Below are positions 44,257-53,558 of a stretch of 64,000 nucleotides of DNA, piece after piece. The notes beneath the pieces were generated by a model. It searched no databases. It worked only from the letters and a program-made list of their open reading frames with translations, and was not told the origin of the DNA. A program made the translations under genes and the position numbers. Position 1 is the first letter of the stretch, and every line of letters begins with the position of its first letter. The DNA comes from Sphingobacteriales bacterium UTBCD1 (GTDB lineage Bacteria; Bacteroidota; Bacteroidia; Chitinophagales; Chitinophagaceae), in NCBI GenBank assembly GCA_002066995.1, contig MWTC01000044.1:1-64000 (forward strand), read 5' to 3'.

Positions 44257-45444
44257 ATGTATCCAAATCTGTATTATGCTTTCAAAGATCTGTTTGGAGT
44301 TGAGTGGAAATTTCTTCGATTTGTAAACTCCTTTGGTTTTTTTGTTGCCATTGCATTCATTCTTGCAGCCATTGTGCTGGCTGTTGAATTGCGCCGAAAA
44401 AGCAAGCAGGGACTTTTACAACCTACTGAAATGACGGTGATGGTGGGCCAGCCTGCAACAATCAGCCAATTATTGCTGAATTTTTTATTCGGATTTTTAT
44501 TCGGGTATAAAATCCTGGCGTTGTTTCTCATGAACAGCTCCGCTACGGAAGATCCACAGGCTTTTATTTTTTCACCAATGGGCAGTTGGCCTGCGGGCAT
44601 TGGCCTGGGGCTTTTGTTTGCAGGATTGAAATGGTGGGATAAGCATAAACAAAAGTTGCCTAAACCGGAGCAAAGAAAAATCAGGATTTGGCCACAGGAC
44701 AGGGTAGGAGAGATAGTGATCATCGCCTTGGTGTTTGGGCTATTAGGTGCTAAACTCTTTGATATTTTTGAAAACTGGGAGGCATTCCTTCAGCATCCTT
44801 CTGACTTTATTTTCTCCCGTGCAGGCCTCACATTTTATGGAGGATTGATCTGTGCTGCCCTGGCTATCTGGTGGTATGCAAAAAAGCACAAGATCGGATT
44901 CTGGCATTTGAACGATGCTGCGGCACCCGCACTGATGCTTGCTTATGCAGTGGGCAGGATAGGCTGCCAGGTAGCAGGAGATGGAGATTGGGGAATTGTA
45001 AATAATAAACCCAAGCCCTTTAGCTGGCTACCGGATTGGATGTGGTCATACACATTTCCGCACAATGTCAATGAGGCGGGAATAAAAATCCCCGGGTGTA
45101 ATGATCCCAAATATTGCTTTCAGTTGGAACATGGAGTTTTTCCGACTGCATTTTATGAGACAGTTGCCTGCCTGATCCTGTTTGCAGTTATTTGGTCTCT
45201 AAGAAAAAAGTTCAGGGTACCGGGAACCCTATTTGCATTTTATCTGGTACTGAATGGTATTGAAAGATTCCTGATTGAGACTATTCGGGTAAATGTGAGA
45301 ATGGATTTTTTCGGCCTTCATCCTACTCAGGCAGAATTGATTTCTTCTCTTTTATTCATCTCCGGTGTGGTGCTCTGGGTTGTGTTGCAACGCAGGGCTG
45401 CCAGGCAAAAAACGGTTGTTAGTTCAACAAACGGAAATACCTGA
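44257..45444 (+). CDS. lgt: Prolipoprotein diacylglyceryl transferase
   Basis: 395 residues, seven or more membrane segments. Lgt attaches diacylglycerol to the lipobox cysteine of the pre-lipoproteins, several of which are encoded in this window. Recognisable parts are GLTFYGGLICAA near residue 189 (E. coli HGGL, with Tyr in place of the essential His), AVGRIGCQVAGDGDWG near 230 and FPTAFYET near 291. Longer than the ~290 residues of E. coli Lgt because of extra sequence near residues 60-150, as in other Bacteroidota. Confidence 0.92.
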   Translation: MYPNLYYAFKDLFGVEWKFLRFVNSFGFFVAIAFILAAIVLAVELRRKSKQGLLQPTEMTVMVGQPATISQLLLNFLFGFLFGYKILALFLMNSSATEDPQAFIFSPMGSWPAGIGLGLLFAGLKWWDKHKQKLPKPEQRKIRIWPQDRVGEIVIIALVFGLLGAKLFDIFENWEAFLQHPSDFIFSRAGLTFYGGLICAALAIWWYAKKHKIGFWHLNDAAAPALMLAYAVGRIGCQVAGDGDWGIVNNKPKPFSWLPDWMWSYTFPHNVNEAGIKIPGCNDPKYCFQLEHGVFPTAFYETVACLILFAVIWSLRKKFRVPGTLFAFYLVLNGIERFLIETIRVNVRMDFFGLHPTQAELISSLLFISGVVLWVVLQRRAARQKTVVSSTNGNT

Positions 45445-45583
45445 ATGAAATTGACGATTATTGCCACATGACGAAACCTATATCAGGAAAGGGTTTTATC
45501 ATTTTTTTTACAGCCGGGCATATTGAGTAAAAGCTGTGTGTAATTTTTGCGTCCAATCACTATGATATTCCGAGTTTACGTAG

Positions 45584-45591
45584 TATTTTTG
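45584..45591 (+). promoter_or_regulatory. -7 box of the sigma factor gene
   Basis: TATTTTTG, an exact match about 107 bases upstream of the ATG at 45699, implying a leader of ~100 bases. No TTG at the expected -33 spacing. Confidence 0.45.
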
Positions 45592-45698
45592 CAGACGGTC
45601 GAGGACGGTAAATTCACAACATTAGCAATTAACTATCCATTTGCAACTTTCTGCAAACGAAGACTGACATTTATTCGTTTTAATAAAAATTTGTACTT

Positions 45699-46559
45699 AT
45701 GCGGCAGCTGAAAATTGCCACCCAGATTACGAACAGAGATTCACAAGCTGTTGAGAAGTACTTGCAGGAAATCTCCAAGATTTCAATGATCACTCCCGAG
45801 CAGGAGACCACGCTTGCCCAGCGTATTAAAATGGGCGATCAGAGAGCTTTGGACAAACTAGTGCAAGCCAATCTCCGGTTCGTGGTATCTGTTGCCAAGC
45901 AGTATCAGCATCAGGGTTTATCGCTTAGCGACCTGATCAATGAGGGGAACCTCGGATTGATAAAAGCGGCACAGCGCTTCGATGAAACCAAGGGGTTCAA
46001 ATTTATTTCTTACGCTGTCTGGTGGATTCGCCAGTCCATCCTTCAGGCGTTGGCAGAGCAGGGCAGATTAGTCCGCCTGCCTCAAAACAAAATTGGCACT
46101 TACAACAAGGCTAATAAAGCATATATGGCTTTCGAACAGGAACATGAAAGAGAGCCTTCTACTGAAGAATTAGCTGAATTACTGGAAATGAGTGAAACTG
46201 AAATCAACAATATTTTCCAGAGCAACACACGTCACACTTCATTGGATGCACCTGTGCACGAAGCAGAGGATGTGGCAATGGGTGACCTTTTGGAAGGAGG
46301 CGATGATACGGACGATGATGTGATGAAAGATTCTTTGCGGAATGAGATCAGGAGGGTATTAAGGTCTCTTTCCCCCAGAGAAGCAGAGATCGTAAACGCT
46401 TATTTTGGCCTTGATGGTGAAAATGGAGTTACGATCGAACAGATTGGTCAAAAATATGATCTGACCAAAGAACGTATCCGCCAGATTAAAGAAAGGGCGA
46501 TAAAACGTTTACAAAAAGCCCGTTACAGTAATGCATTAAAAGCTTACCTGGGTCAATGA
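45699..46559 (+). CDS. rpoD: Primary RNA polymerase sigma factor (sigma-70, Bacteroidota type)
   Basis: 286 residues: sigma region 1.2 from RDSQAVEKYLQEISKISMIT, region 2 (ANLRFVVSVAKQYQHQGLSLSDLINEGNLGLIKAAQRFD, then SYAVWWIRQSILQALAEQGR), region 3 and region 4 ending in the helix-turn-helix LTKERIRQIKERAIKRLQ. It lacks region 1.1 and the large non-conserved insert, as in the short primary sigma of Bacteroidota, which recognises TTTG / TAnnTTTG. About twenty promoters of that form are annotated in this window. Confidence 0.95.
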   Translation: MRQLKIATQITNRDSQAVEKYLQEISKISMITPEQETTLAQRIKMGDQRALDKLVQANLRFVVSVAKQYQHQGLSLSDLINEGNLGLIKAAQRFDETKGFKFISYAVWWIRQSILQALAEQGRLVRLPQNKIGTYNKANKAYMAFEQEHEREPSTEELAELLEMSETEINNIFQSNTRHTSLDAPVHEAEDVAMGDLLEGGDDTDDDVMKDSLRNEIRRVLRSLSPREAEIVNAYFGLDGENGVTIEQIGQKYDLTKERIRQIKERAIKRLQKARYSNALKAYLGQ

Positions 46560-46608
46560 CTTAAAGTTCCGGCATAAATTACCGGAACAATAAGAATAGC
46601 AAATTGGG

Positions 46609-46648
46609 AAAACAGCTCTGATCAGGTGATCAGGGCTGTTTTATTTTT
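46609..46648 (+). terminator. Strong terminator of the sigma factor gene
   Basis: A 13-bp stem with one wobble (AACAGCTCTGATC 46611-46623 with GATCAGGGCTGTT 46628-46640), extended by two A-T pairs, followed by TTATTTTT. An earlier hairpin, GTTCCGG/CCGGAAC (46566-46588), has no T-tract. Confidence 0.9.
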
Positions 46649-46707
46649 AATATGTTGCCCGGTTTTTTCTATTATATATACGGAAGCAAATTGTTTTCCC
46701 ATTCCGT

Positions 46708-46715
46708 TAATTTTG
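46708..46715 (+). promoter_or_regulatory. -7 box of the RND efflux operon
   Basis: TAATTTTG, an exact match 96 bases upstream of the TolC start at 46812. TTG at 46691 is 14 bases upstream, too close to be a standard -33 element. Confidence 0.45.
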
Positions 46716-46811
46716 CTATTCTATTTTCTCAACGAAGCTGGCGGATCGGTGTTGAGGTAAATGACTTAAGTGCTATCAGAGGGTTGGGGAAAAAGGATTT
46801 CAACGAAATTT

Positions 46812-48167
46812 ATGAATCATTTTTTTGTAAAGACTCTCAGCATTTATTTTTCAAAAAAAATTTCACTTTCACTGCTGCTTATGATGTGTTGCTCATTCCC
46901 GGTGATGGCACAGCAATACACAGACAGCATCTTGAAGGAGCCAACTCTTACGAATGTCATTCAATATGCATTGAAGAATCAACCGGCAGTACAGCAGTCG
47001 CTGATAGATGAAGCCACAACTCTTTTGCAGGTAAAATCAAAACTGGCCGATTGGTATCCTCAGGTTAATTTTAATTACCTGTACCAGCACAATTTCCAGG
47101 TTCAGACGAATATCATTGGGGGCAACCCCGTAAGGCTGGGAGTTAATAACACTTCAGCATTACAATTTTCGCTGTCTCAAACTGTTTTTAACAGGGATGT
47201 GTTGCTGGCAAGGCAGACAAAAAATATTGTACTGAAACAATCAAAACAACAATCTGACAATACCAAAATTGATCTGGTGGTTGCTGTTTCTAAGACGTTT
47301 TATGATCTGCTGACGACTATTCAGCAGATAAAAGTTGCGGACCAGAATATTGACCTTCTTCAACAAAGCCTTAAAGATGCCGTGGCCCAGTACCATGCAG
47401 GTATTGTGGATAAAACAGACTACAAGAGAGCTACTATAGCCTTGAATAATGCAATAGCAACAAAAAAAGTAAATTCAGAAGCCCTTCTTGCAAAAACGGA
47501 TAACCTGAAAGCGCTGATCAATTATCCCCGGGGGGTGGAGTTAAACATTGTTTTTGACAGCTCCAGGCTGGAAAATGAATTTGCACTGGATACATTGCAG
47601 GGAGTGGATTACACCAGGCGGATTGAATACCAGATACTGGAAACGCAGAAAAAACTGCAGGAGGCGAACATGCAATATAACAAATGGAGCTACATCCCGT
47701 CATTAACGGCAAACGGCGCTTATAACCTGAACTACCTGAACAATAATTTTTCAAAATTATACAGTCAGTCTTTTCCTAATTCTTATGCAGGCCTTACCCT
47801 TTCGTTCCCGATTTTTGAAGGAGGAAAGAGGAAATACAATATTCAGCAATCGGAGTGGCAATTAAAAAGAACAGATCTTGATATTGTGAACTTTAAAAAC
47901 CAGGTGAATTCTGAATACAGCGCTGCAATGGCAAATTATAAATCGAGCCTTTCGTTTTTTTTAACGATGAAAGAAAATGTTAGCCTGGCACAGGAAGTGT
48001 TTGATGTGATCCGGCTGCAATATCGCTCTGGGGTAAAAGCTTACCTCGACCTGATCGTGTCAGAAACAGATCTGCGTACGGCACAGATCAATTATTTTGA
48101 TGCATTATTCCAGGTGATCAGCAGCAAAATTGACGTAGAGAAAAGTAAAGGTGAGATCCGTTATTAA
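46812..48167 (+). CDS. TolC-family outer-membrane efflux protein
   Basis: 451 residues from ATG 46812, which gives a signal peptide ending VMAQQ near residue 34; the frame is open to 46770 without support. Two repeats of long coiled helices: TLTNVIQYALKNQPAVQQSLID near 42 and, in the second half, LTLSFPIFEGGKRKYNIQQSE near 335. It forms the outer-membrane duct of the tripartite pump with the next two genes. 25 bases to the adaptor start. Confidence 0.93.
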   Translation: MNHFFVKTLSIYFSKKISLSLLLMMCCSFPVMAQQYTDSILKEPTLTNVIQYALKNQPAVQQSLIDEATTLLQVKSKLADWYPQVNFNYLYQHNFQVQTNIIGGNPVRLGVNNTSALQFSLSQTVFNRDVLLARQTKNIVLKQSKQQSDNTKIDLVVAVSKTFYDLLTTIQQIKVADQNIDLLQQSLKDAVAQYHAGIVDKTDYKRATIALNNAIATKKVNSEALLAKTDNLKALINYPRGVELNIVFDSSRLENEFALDTLQGVDYTRRIEYQILETQKKLQEANMQYNKWSYIPSLTANGAYNLNYLNNNFSKLYSQSFPNSYAGLTLSFPIFEGGKRKYNIQQSEWQLKRTDLDIVNFKNQVNSEYSAAMANYKSSLSFFLTMKENVSLAQEVFDVIRLQYRSGVKAYLDLIVSETDLRTAQINYFDALFQVISSKIDVEKSKGEIRY

Positions 48168-48192
48168 AATACTGAAAGAAAACATTTTTGAT

Positions 48193-49323
48193 ATGGTACT
48201 AAAACTTATTGGGAATTCTTTACAGGTGGTTGCCGTGATCAGCCTTGTATCCTGCGGCCAAAAGCAACAGCAGCAAGGGCTTCCTCCGGCAATAGCAGTT
48301 ACGGTGGATACTGTCAGCTCGGTCAATGCAGTTTATTATGACGAATATCCGGGAACCGTTGTAGCATTAAACCAGACAGATATCAGGCCGCAGGTGACCG
48401 GTTATATTACCAATATTTATTTCAAAGACGGACAAAACGTAATCAAAGGCCAAAAATTATATTCTATTGATCAGCAATTGTACAATGCCAATTACCAGCA
48501 GGCAATAGCAAACCTTCAGGTACAACAAACCAACCTGGTAAAGGCGCAAAAGGATGCCGACCGTTATCATGAGCTGGACAAACATGATGCTATCGCAAAA
48601 CAGCAGGTTGATTATGCAGATGCTGCCCTGGAAGCAGCAAAAAAGCAGGTGGCAGCAGCACAGGCAAATGTGGAGGCAGTGAAAGCAAACCTGAATTTTT
48701 CTATCATACCTGCACCTTTCAGCGGAACAATAGGGATTTCACAAGTGCGCCTGGGGACTTCGGTTGTTGCAGGGCAGACCATCTTAAATACGATCTCAAC
48801 GGATAATCCGGTGGCAGTGGATTTTGCAGTGGATCAAAGTGAAGTTTACCGGTTCTCACAACTGCTGCAACAGGGACAGCGTGTGAATGATTCAACTTTC
48901 TCTATTGTATTCGGTAATGATGTTTACCCTTCTTACGGAAAAATCAGTTTGCTTGACCGGGCTGTGGATCCGCAAACGGGCACTATAAGGACAAGATTGA
49001 TTTTCCCTAACGATAAAAGTTTATTAAAATCCGGTATGACCACTACTGTAAAGGTTTTAAATAATACATCGAAAAAAGTAATTACAATTCCTTACAAAGC
49101 AGTAACGGAGCAACTAGGAGAATTCTTTGTCTATATTCTGGGCGACAGCAGTAAGGTAACACAGACTAAAGTTACATTAGGACGAACTATTGGGGCATCT
49201 GTGATTGTAAAAGATGGTTTAAAGGGCGGTGAGATCATTGTGGTTCAGGGAGTGCAAAACCTTCATGAGGGTTCCGTGGTTTCCGTTTCAAATTCTGTAA
49301 CAACTGCGGCCGGAAAGCCATGA
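48193..49323 (+). CDS. RND efflux periplasmic adaptor (membrane fusion protein)
   Basis: 376 residues from ATG 48193; the lipobox ISLVSC places the lipid anchor at Cys21. An in-frame GTG at 48151 inside the TolC gene is less likely. Barrel-sandwich/lipoyl segments (DIRPQVTGYITNIYFKDGQNVIKGQ near 62 and IPAPFSGTIGISQV near 173) flank a coiled-coil hairpin (about 95-165, Ala/Gln-rich). A Gln-rich patch KQQQQG follows the anchor. It links the pump to TolC. Confidence 0.93.
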   Translation: MVLKLIGNSLQVVAVISLVSCGQKQQQQGLPPAIAVTVDTVSSVNAVYYDEYPGTVVALNQTDIRPQVTGYITNIYFKDGQNVIKGQKLYSIDQQLYNANYQQAIANLQVQQTNLVKAQKDADRYHELDKHDAIAKQQVDYADAALEAAKKQVAAAQANVEAVKANLNFSIIPAPFSGTIGISQVRLGTSVVAGQTILNTISTDNPVAVDFAVDQSEVYRFSQLLQQGQRVNDSTFSIVFGNDVYPSYGKISLLDRAVDPQTGTIRTRLIFPNDKSLLKSGMTTTVKVLNNTSKKVITIPYKAVTEQLGEFFVYILGDSSKVTQTKVTLGRTIGASVIVKDGLKGGEIIVVQGVQNLHEGSVVSVSNSVTTAAGKP

Positions 49324-49386
49324 TCTTAATGATGGGTAAATTGAAAAAGAAGAATAGAGAATATAAAAAATGACTCTTTCTAAATA

Positions 49387-52300
49387 ATGATAGCAGATAC
49401 ATTTATAAAGCGGCCGGTAACAGCGATGGTCATTTCCATTGTGATCGTGCTGGTTGGTATTATTTCAATGCTGAATCTTCCTGTTGCCCAGTTCCCCGAT
49501 ATCTCACCGCCTACAGTTTCCATAAGCGGAAATTTTACGGGAGCAGATGCCCAGACGGTGGAACAAACCACAACAACCGCAATCGAAACGCAGGTGAATG
49601 GCACACCAGGGATGACCTACATGAGCAGCAACAGCAGCAGTAACGGGTCGAGCAGCATAACGGTAAATTTTGATGTCGGGACAAATATAGATATCGCCGC
49701 ATTGGATGTTCAGAACAGGGTGAGTGTTGCAGAGCCTGCTTTGCCTGATGCCGTGAAAAGATTGGGACTTACTGTTCGTAAGCGTAATCCGAGCATTATG
49801 CTGGTAATGGCTTTTTATTCGCCCAATGGCACACACGATACAAAATTCATCGGCAATTATGTGAGCTTATTTGTAAAAGATGCACTGCTTCGTGTCAAAG
49901 GTGTCGGCGATGTATTTACAAGAGGATACGATTTTGGAATGCGGATCTGGCTTAAGCCTGATAAACTTGCTGCGATGAAAATGACGCCGGCAGATGTCAA
50001 CGCTGCATTGCAGGAACAGAATTTACAGGTAGCAGCAGGAACAATCGGCGGTAACCCCCAACCGGGCCAGCAGGCTTTTGAATACAGCGTACTCACCAAT
50101 AGCAGGATCAATACAAAGGAACAGTTTGAAAATATCATTGTGCGTTCTAATCCATCAGCGGGCAGTGTGGTTTATCTGAAAGATGTTGCCCGTGTTGAAT
50201 TAGGCCAGTTTGATTACAGTGTCAATTCATTTGTGAATGGAAAACCTGCTTCGTATTTATTGATCTATCAGGCTCCCGGGGCTAATGCACTGGAGACCTA
50301 TGACGGTGTTATCAAAGCACTGAATGACCTCAGGAAAACTTTCCCCAAAGACATAGACTTTCTGATTCCCTCGGAAACAATATCCGTAGTAAAGGCTTCG
50401 ATTGCAGAGGTTGTAAAAACTTTATTGATCGCCCTGGCCCTTGTCGTACTGGTTGTTTTTCTTTTTTTACAGAGTTGGCGTGCTACCCTGATCCCTGTAC
50501 TTGCTATCCCTGTTTCAATCATCGGTACGTTTATTATGTTTGAAGCATTGGGCTTTACTATAAATACGCTAACCTTATTTGCCTTTGTGCTGGCTATCGG
50601 AATTGTTGTGGATGATGCCATCGTGGTAATAGAAGCGGCCCAGCATAATATTGATTTTGAAAAAATGTCCCCGAAAGAGGCTACGCAAAAGGCAATGAAA
50701 GATATTTCCGGGCCGGTAGTTGCAATTGCATTAATATTGGCGGCAGTGTTTATACCGGTTGGGTTTATACCAGGAATTGTTGGCCGGCTGTATCAGCAGT
50801 TTGCTATCACTATAGCAGTCTCCGTTATTATATCCGCATTTGTTGCATTGTCTCTAACACCTGCATTGTGCACCTTGATGCTGAAGCCGGCAAAAGATGA
50901 AACAGCGAGGAAGAGTCTTTCAGATAAATTTTTTGAGGGATTCAATAATGCTTTTGCCCGGATAGTAGACCGGTATGCCAAAGGAGTGAAAGGATGGATC
51001 AGGAAAACACCTTATGTGCTCATCATGCTTGCTGTACTCATTACAGGTCTGATATTTCTTTTTAAGAATAAACCAACAGCCTTTCTCCCTAACGAAGATG
51101 AAGGCCGCTTGTATGTAACTTATGAAATGCCCGAGGCCACTTCCACTACAAGGAGCGTTCAGTTGCTGGATACTCTTGTTTCCAGGATAAGGCGGATCCC
51201 TGAGATCAATGTCATCGGCGGACTGGCCGGAATAAATTTTGCCAGTTTCTCTTTCAAGGCAAACACGGGTACTGTGTTCATTATGCTGAAACCATGGGAT
51301 CAGCGTAAAGGGAAAGGACAAACTGCCCAGGATGTGGCTGATAAGATTCGTGCTTTGACATCCGGTATAAAAGAAGCAAGAATTTTGGCACTGTTACCGC
51401 CATCCATTCCCGGTTTGGGCGCTACTTCGGGTTTTACATTCGAATTGCAACAGACCAGCAGCACCGATGATATCAAGCAATTTGAAAAAGTGGCAAATAA
51501 TTTTATTGACAGGCTGAATCAGCGGCCGGAAATCGGGGCGGCTTATACTTTCTTTAATGCACGAACACCGAGCTATAATATTGATGTGGATAAAGAACAG
51601 GCAAAAAAGTTAGGTGTGTCAGTGTCAGATGTGTTTAACACTTTATCCACATTCCTGGGCAGCAGTTATGTTAACGATTTTAATCTTTATGGACGAAATT
51701 TTCACGTGATGTCACAGGCGGATACAAATTACCGGAGTTCTTTAGCTGGGATTGATAAATTTTATGTTCGTAATGCACAGGGAAACATGATTCCTCTTGG
51801 TTCTTTGATAACTGCCAAAGTGATTGAAGCACCTTCTACAATTACCCACTATAATATTTTCAGATCCATTGAGATAACGGGCACGTCAAAACCCGGTTTT
51901 TCCAGCGGGCAGGCAATTGATGCACTGAAAGATGTAGCGCAGACATTACCGGCAGGTTATGGCTATGAGTTTTCGGGAATGAGCCGGGAAGAAATTAATG
52001 CGGGCAATCAGCAAACAAAAATATTTTTTATATCCGTCATATTTGTCTTCTTGTTTCTTGCGGCATTGTATGAAAGCTGGTCGGTACCCTTTTCAGTATT
52101 GTTTGCAGTGCCTATTGGTGTATTCGGAGCTATTCTTACACTCACTTTGCTGCCGGGTATATCTAATAACGTTTATGCACAGATCGGCCTGATAACACTC
52201 ATTGGCCTTGCCGCAAAGAATGCCATTCTTATCGTGGAGTATGCCAAAGAAAGAGTGGACAGGGGCGTGGAAGTGGTTGCAGCTACATTACAGGCGGTAC

Positions 52301-52581
52301 GATTGAGGTTCAGGCCAATCGTAATGACATCGCTGGCGTTTATTTTTGGCGTTTTGCCATTAGCGTTCGCTTCCGGCGCTGCGGCTGAAAGCCGTAAAAC
52401 GATCGGATGGACTGTATTTGGAGGTATGCTTGCGGCAACTTCACTTGCAATATTTGTTGTTCCGGTACTGTTTGTTCTGATCACTAAGTTTTCCTATGGC
52501 AAAAAATTGAAAACGTTGCGGGAAGAACAAGAGAAGCAAAACAAAATTGACCAGGAAATTGCAGATAACCGGATAGGGTAA
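49387..52581 (+). CDS. RND multidrug efflux permease (HAE1/AcrB-like)
   Basis: 1064 residues with 12 membrane helices and two large periplasmic loops. Proton-relay residues are present: the Asp pair in IGIVVDDAIVVIE near residue 409 and Lys in LAAKNAILIVEYAKE near 937. Starts IADTFIKRPVTAMVISI, a signature of the HAE1 drug-pump group, so substrates are probably organic compounds rather than metal ions. Third gene of the operon; 63 bases after the adaptor. Confidence 0.96.
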   Translation: MIADTFIKRPVTAMVISIVIVLVGIISMLNLPVAQFPDISPPTVSISGNFTGADAQTVEQTTTTAIETQVNGTPGMTYMSSNSSSNGSSSITVNFDVGTNIDIAALDVQNRVSVAEPALPDAVKRLGLTVRKRNPSIMLVMAFYSPNGTHDTKFIGNYVSLFVKDALLRVKGVGDVFTRGYDFGMRIWLKPDKLAAMKMTPADVNAALQEQNLQVAAGTIGGNPQPGQQAFEYSVLTNSRINTKEQFENIIVRSNPSAGSVVYLKDVARVELGQFDYSVNSFVNGKPASYLLIYQAPGANALETYDGVIKALNDLRKTFPKDIDFLIPSETISVVKASIAEVVKTLLIALALVVLVVFLFLQSWRATLIPVLAIPVSIIGTFIMFEALGFTINTLTLFAFVLAIGIVVDDAIVVIEAAQHNIDFEKMSPKEATQKAMKDISGPVVAIALILAAVFIPVGFIPGIVGRLYQQFAITIAVSVIISAFVALSLTPALCTLMLKPAKDETARKSLSDKFFEGFNNAFARIVDRYAKGVKGWIRKTPYVLIMLAVLITGLIFLFKNKPTAFLPNEDEGRLYVTYEMPEATSTTRSVQLLDTLVSRIRRIPEINVIGGLAGINFASFSFKANTGTVFIMLKPWDQRKGKGQTAQDVADKIRALTSGIKEARILALLPPSIPGLGATSGFTFELQQTSSTDDIKQFEKVANNFIDRLNQRPEIGAAYTFFNARTPSYNIDVDKEQAKKLGVSVSDVFNTLSTFLGSSYVNDFNLYGRNFHVMSQADTNYRSSLAGIDKFYVRNAQGNMIPLGSLITAKVIEAPSTITHYNIFRSIEITGTSKPGFSSGQAIDALKDVAQTLPAGYGYEFSGMSREEINAGNQQTKIFFISVIFVFLFLAALYESWSVPFSVLFAVPIGVFGAILTLTLLPGISNNVYAQIGLITLIGLAAKNAILIVEYAKERVDRGVEVVAATLQAVRLRFRPIVMTSLAFIFGVLPLAFASGAAAESRKTIGWTVFGGMLAATSLAIFVVPVLFVLITKFSYGKKLKTLREEQEKQNKIDQEIADNRIG

Positions 52582-52595
52582 AGACCTTATATGCT

Positions 52596-53483
52596 ATGAA
52601 AGGAATCTATTGGATAAGCAGTTTTACAGTACTAATGGTTCTGTACGGTTGTGAAAAAAATATAAATATCAGGCTGAAAGCTTCCGAACCGGAATTAGTG
52701 GTTGAAGCTACCATAGAAAACGGGCAACCGCCGGTTGTAATTCTTTCACAAAGCATCAATTATTTTTCCAGGATCACCCCTGCGATTTTGGAAAACAGTT
52801 TTATTCATGATGCTTCGGTATTTGTTTCTGACGGATCATTGACGCATCATCTGAAAGAATATAAAATTTCTTTGGGCAGCGGCTATAATGTTTATTATTA
52901 TTCAATAGATTCATCAAACCTTGCTACGGCTTTTACCGGCCGGTTACATTCTGCATATTCACTGCGCATCAATTGGAAAGGGAATGACTATACGGCCACA
53001 ACTACAATCCCGAAAATCACAAAGAAAATTGATTCATTATTTTGGGAGCCGGCTCCCGGTAACAACAAGCCTGGCAAAGTGGCCCTGATGATCAGGGCAA
53101 CTGACCCTCCGGGTCTTGGGGATTATATACGTTATTTCACAAAGAGGAACAGTGAGCCTTTTTATCCGGGACTGACCTCTGTCTTCGATGATCAGATCGT
53201 TGACGGAACCACTTATACTGTTCGTATTGATCGTGGTGTGGATCGTAATGCCAGCCGCAGCGATGATTACATGTATTTTGATAAAGGCGACACCATTACG
53301 CTGAAACTGTGCAATATTGACAAAGCCACTTTTGATTTTTGGAGAACAATGGAATTTAATTATGCTACTGCCGGAAATCCTTTTTCATCGCCTACCCAGG
53401 TGGTAAACAATATCAGAGGGAATGCTTTAGGTTATTTTGGCGGATATGCCGCTCAATACCATACGATCATTGTTCCCAGGTAG
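52596..53483 (+). CDS. DUF4249 family lipoprotein
   Basis: 295 residues; lipobox VLYGC at Cys19 gives a membrane lipoprotein. The domain shows the family pattern PELVVEATIENGQPPVVILSQS near residue 31, INWKGNDYTATTTIP near 128, and a terminal GNALGYFGGYAAQYHTI. DUF4249 proteins usually sit beside a TonB-dependent receptor of the type at 24214 and may assist it at the outer membrane. Here it follows the RND pump by 14 bases and is probably co-transcribed with it. Confidence 0.85.
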   Translation: MKGIYWISSFTVLMVLYGCEKNINIRLKASEPELVVEATIENGQPPVVILSQSINYFSRITPAILENSFIHDASVFVSDGSLTHHLKEYKISLGSGYNVYYYSIDSSNLATAFTGRLHSAYSLRINWKGNDYTATTTIPKITKKIDSLFWEPAPGNNKPGKVALMIRATDPPGLGDYIRYFTKRNSEPFYPGLTSVFDDQIVDGTTYTVRIDRGVDRNASRSDDYMYFDKGDTITLKLCNIDKATFDFWRTMEFNYATAGNPFSSPTQVVNNIRGNALGYFGGYAAQYHTIIVPR

Positions 53484-53528
53484 AGACAATACTAATATCA
53501 CTTTTAAAATTTATTGCCTGATTCAATT

Positions 53529-53536
53529 TATTTTTG
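53529..53536 (+). promoter_or_regulatory. -7 box of trxB
   Basis: TATTTTTG, an exact match 22 bases before the ATG at 53559. No TTG at the proper distance. Confidence 0.5.
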
Positions 53537-53558
53537 TAAAATTTTAATCAATTAAGGA

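Noticed and set aside
46652-47011. 119-codon frame overlapping the start of the TolC gene
   Set aside because: Out of frame with the clear TolC coding sequence from 46812 and without any recognised domain.
46812-53483. RND efflux cluster considered as a heavy-metal (CusA-type) pump
   Set aside because: The pump has the HAE1-type start and no methionine-rich or metal-binding signs in the adaptor, so drug or organic-compound efflux is more likely.
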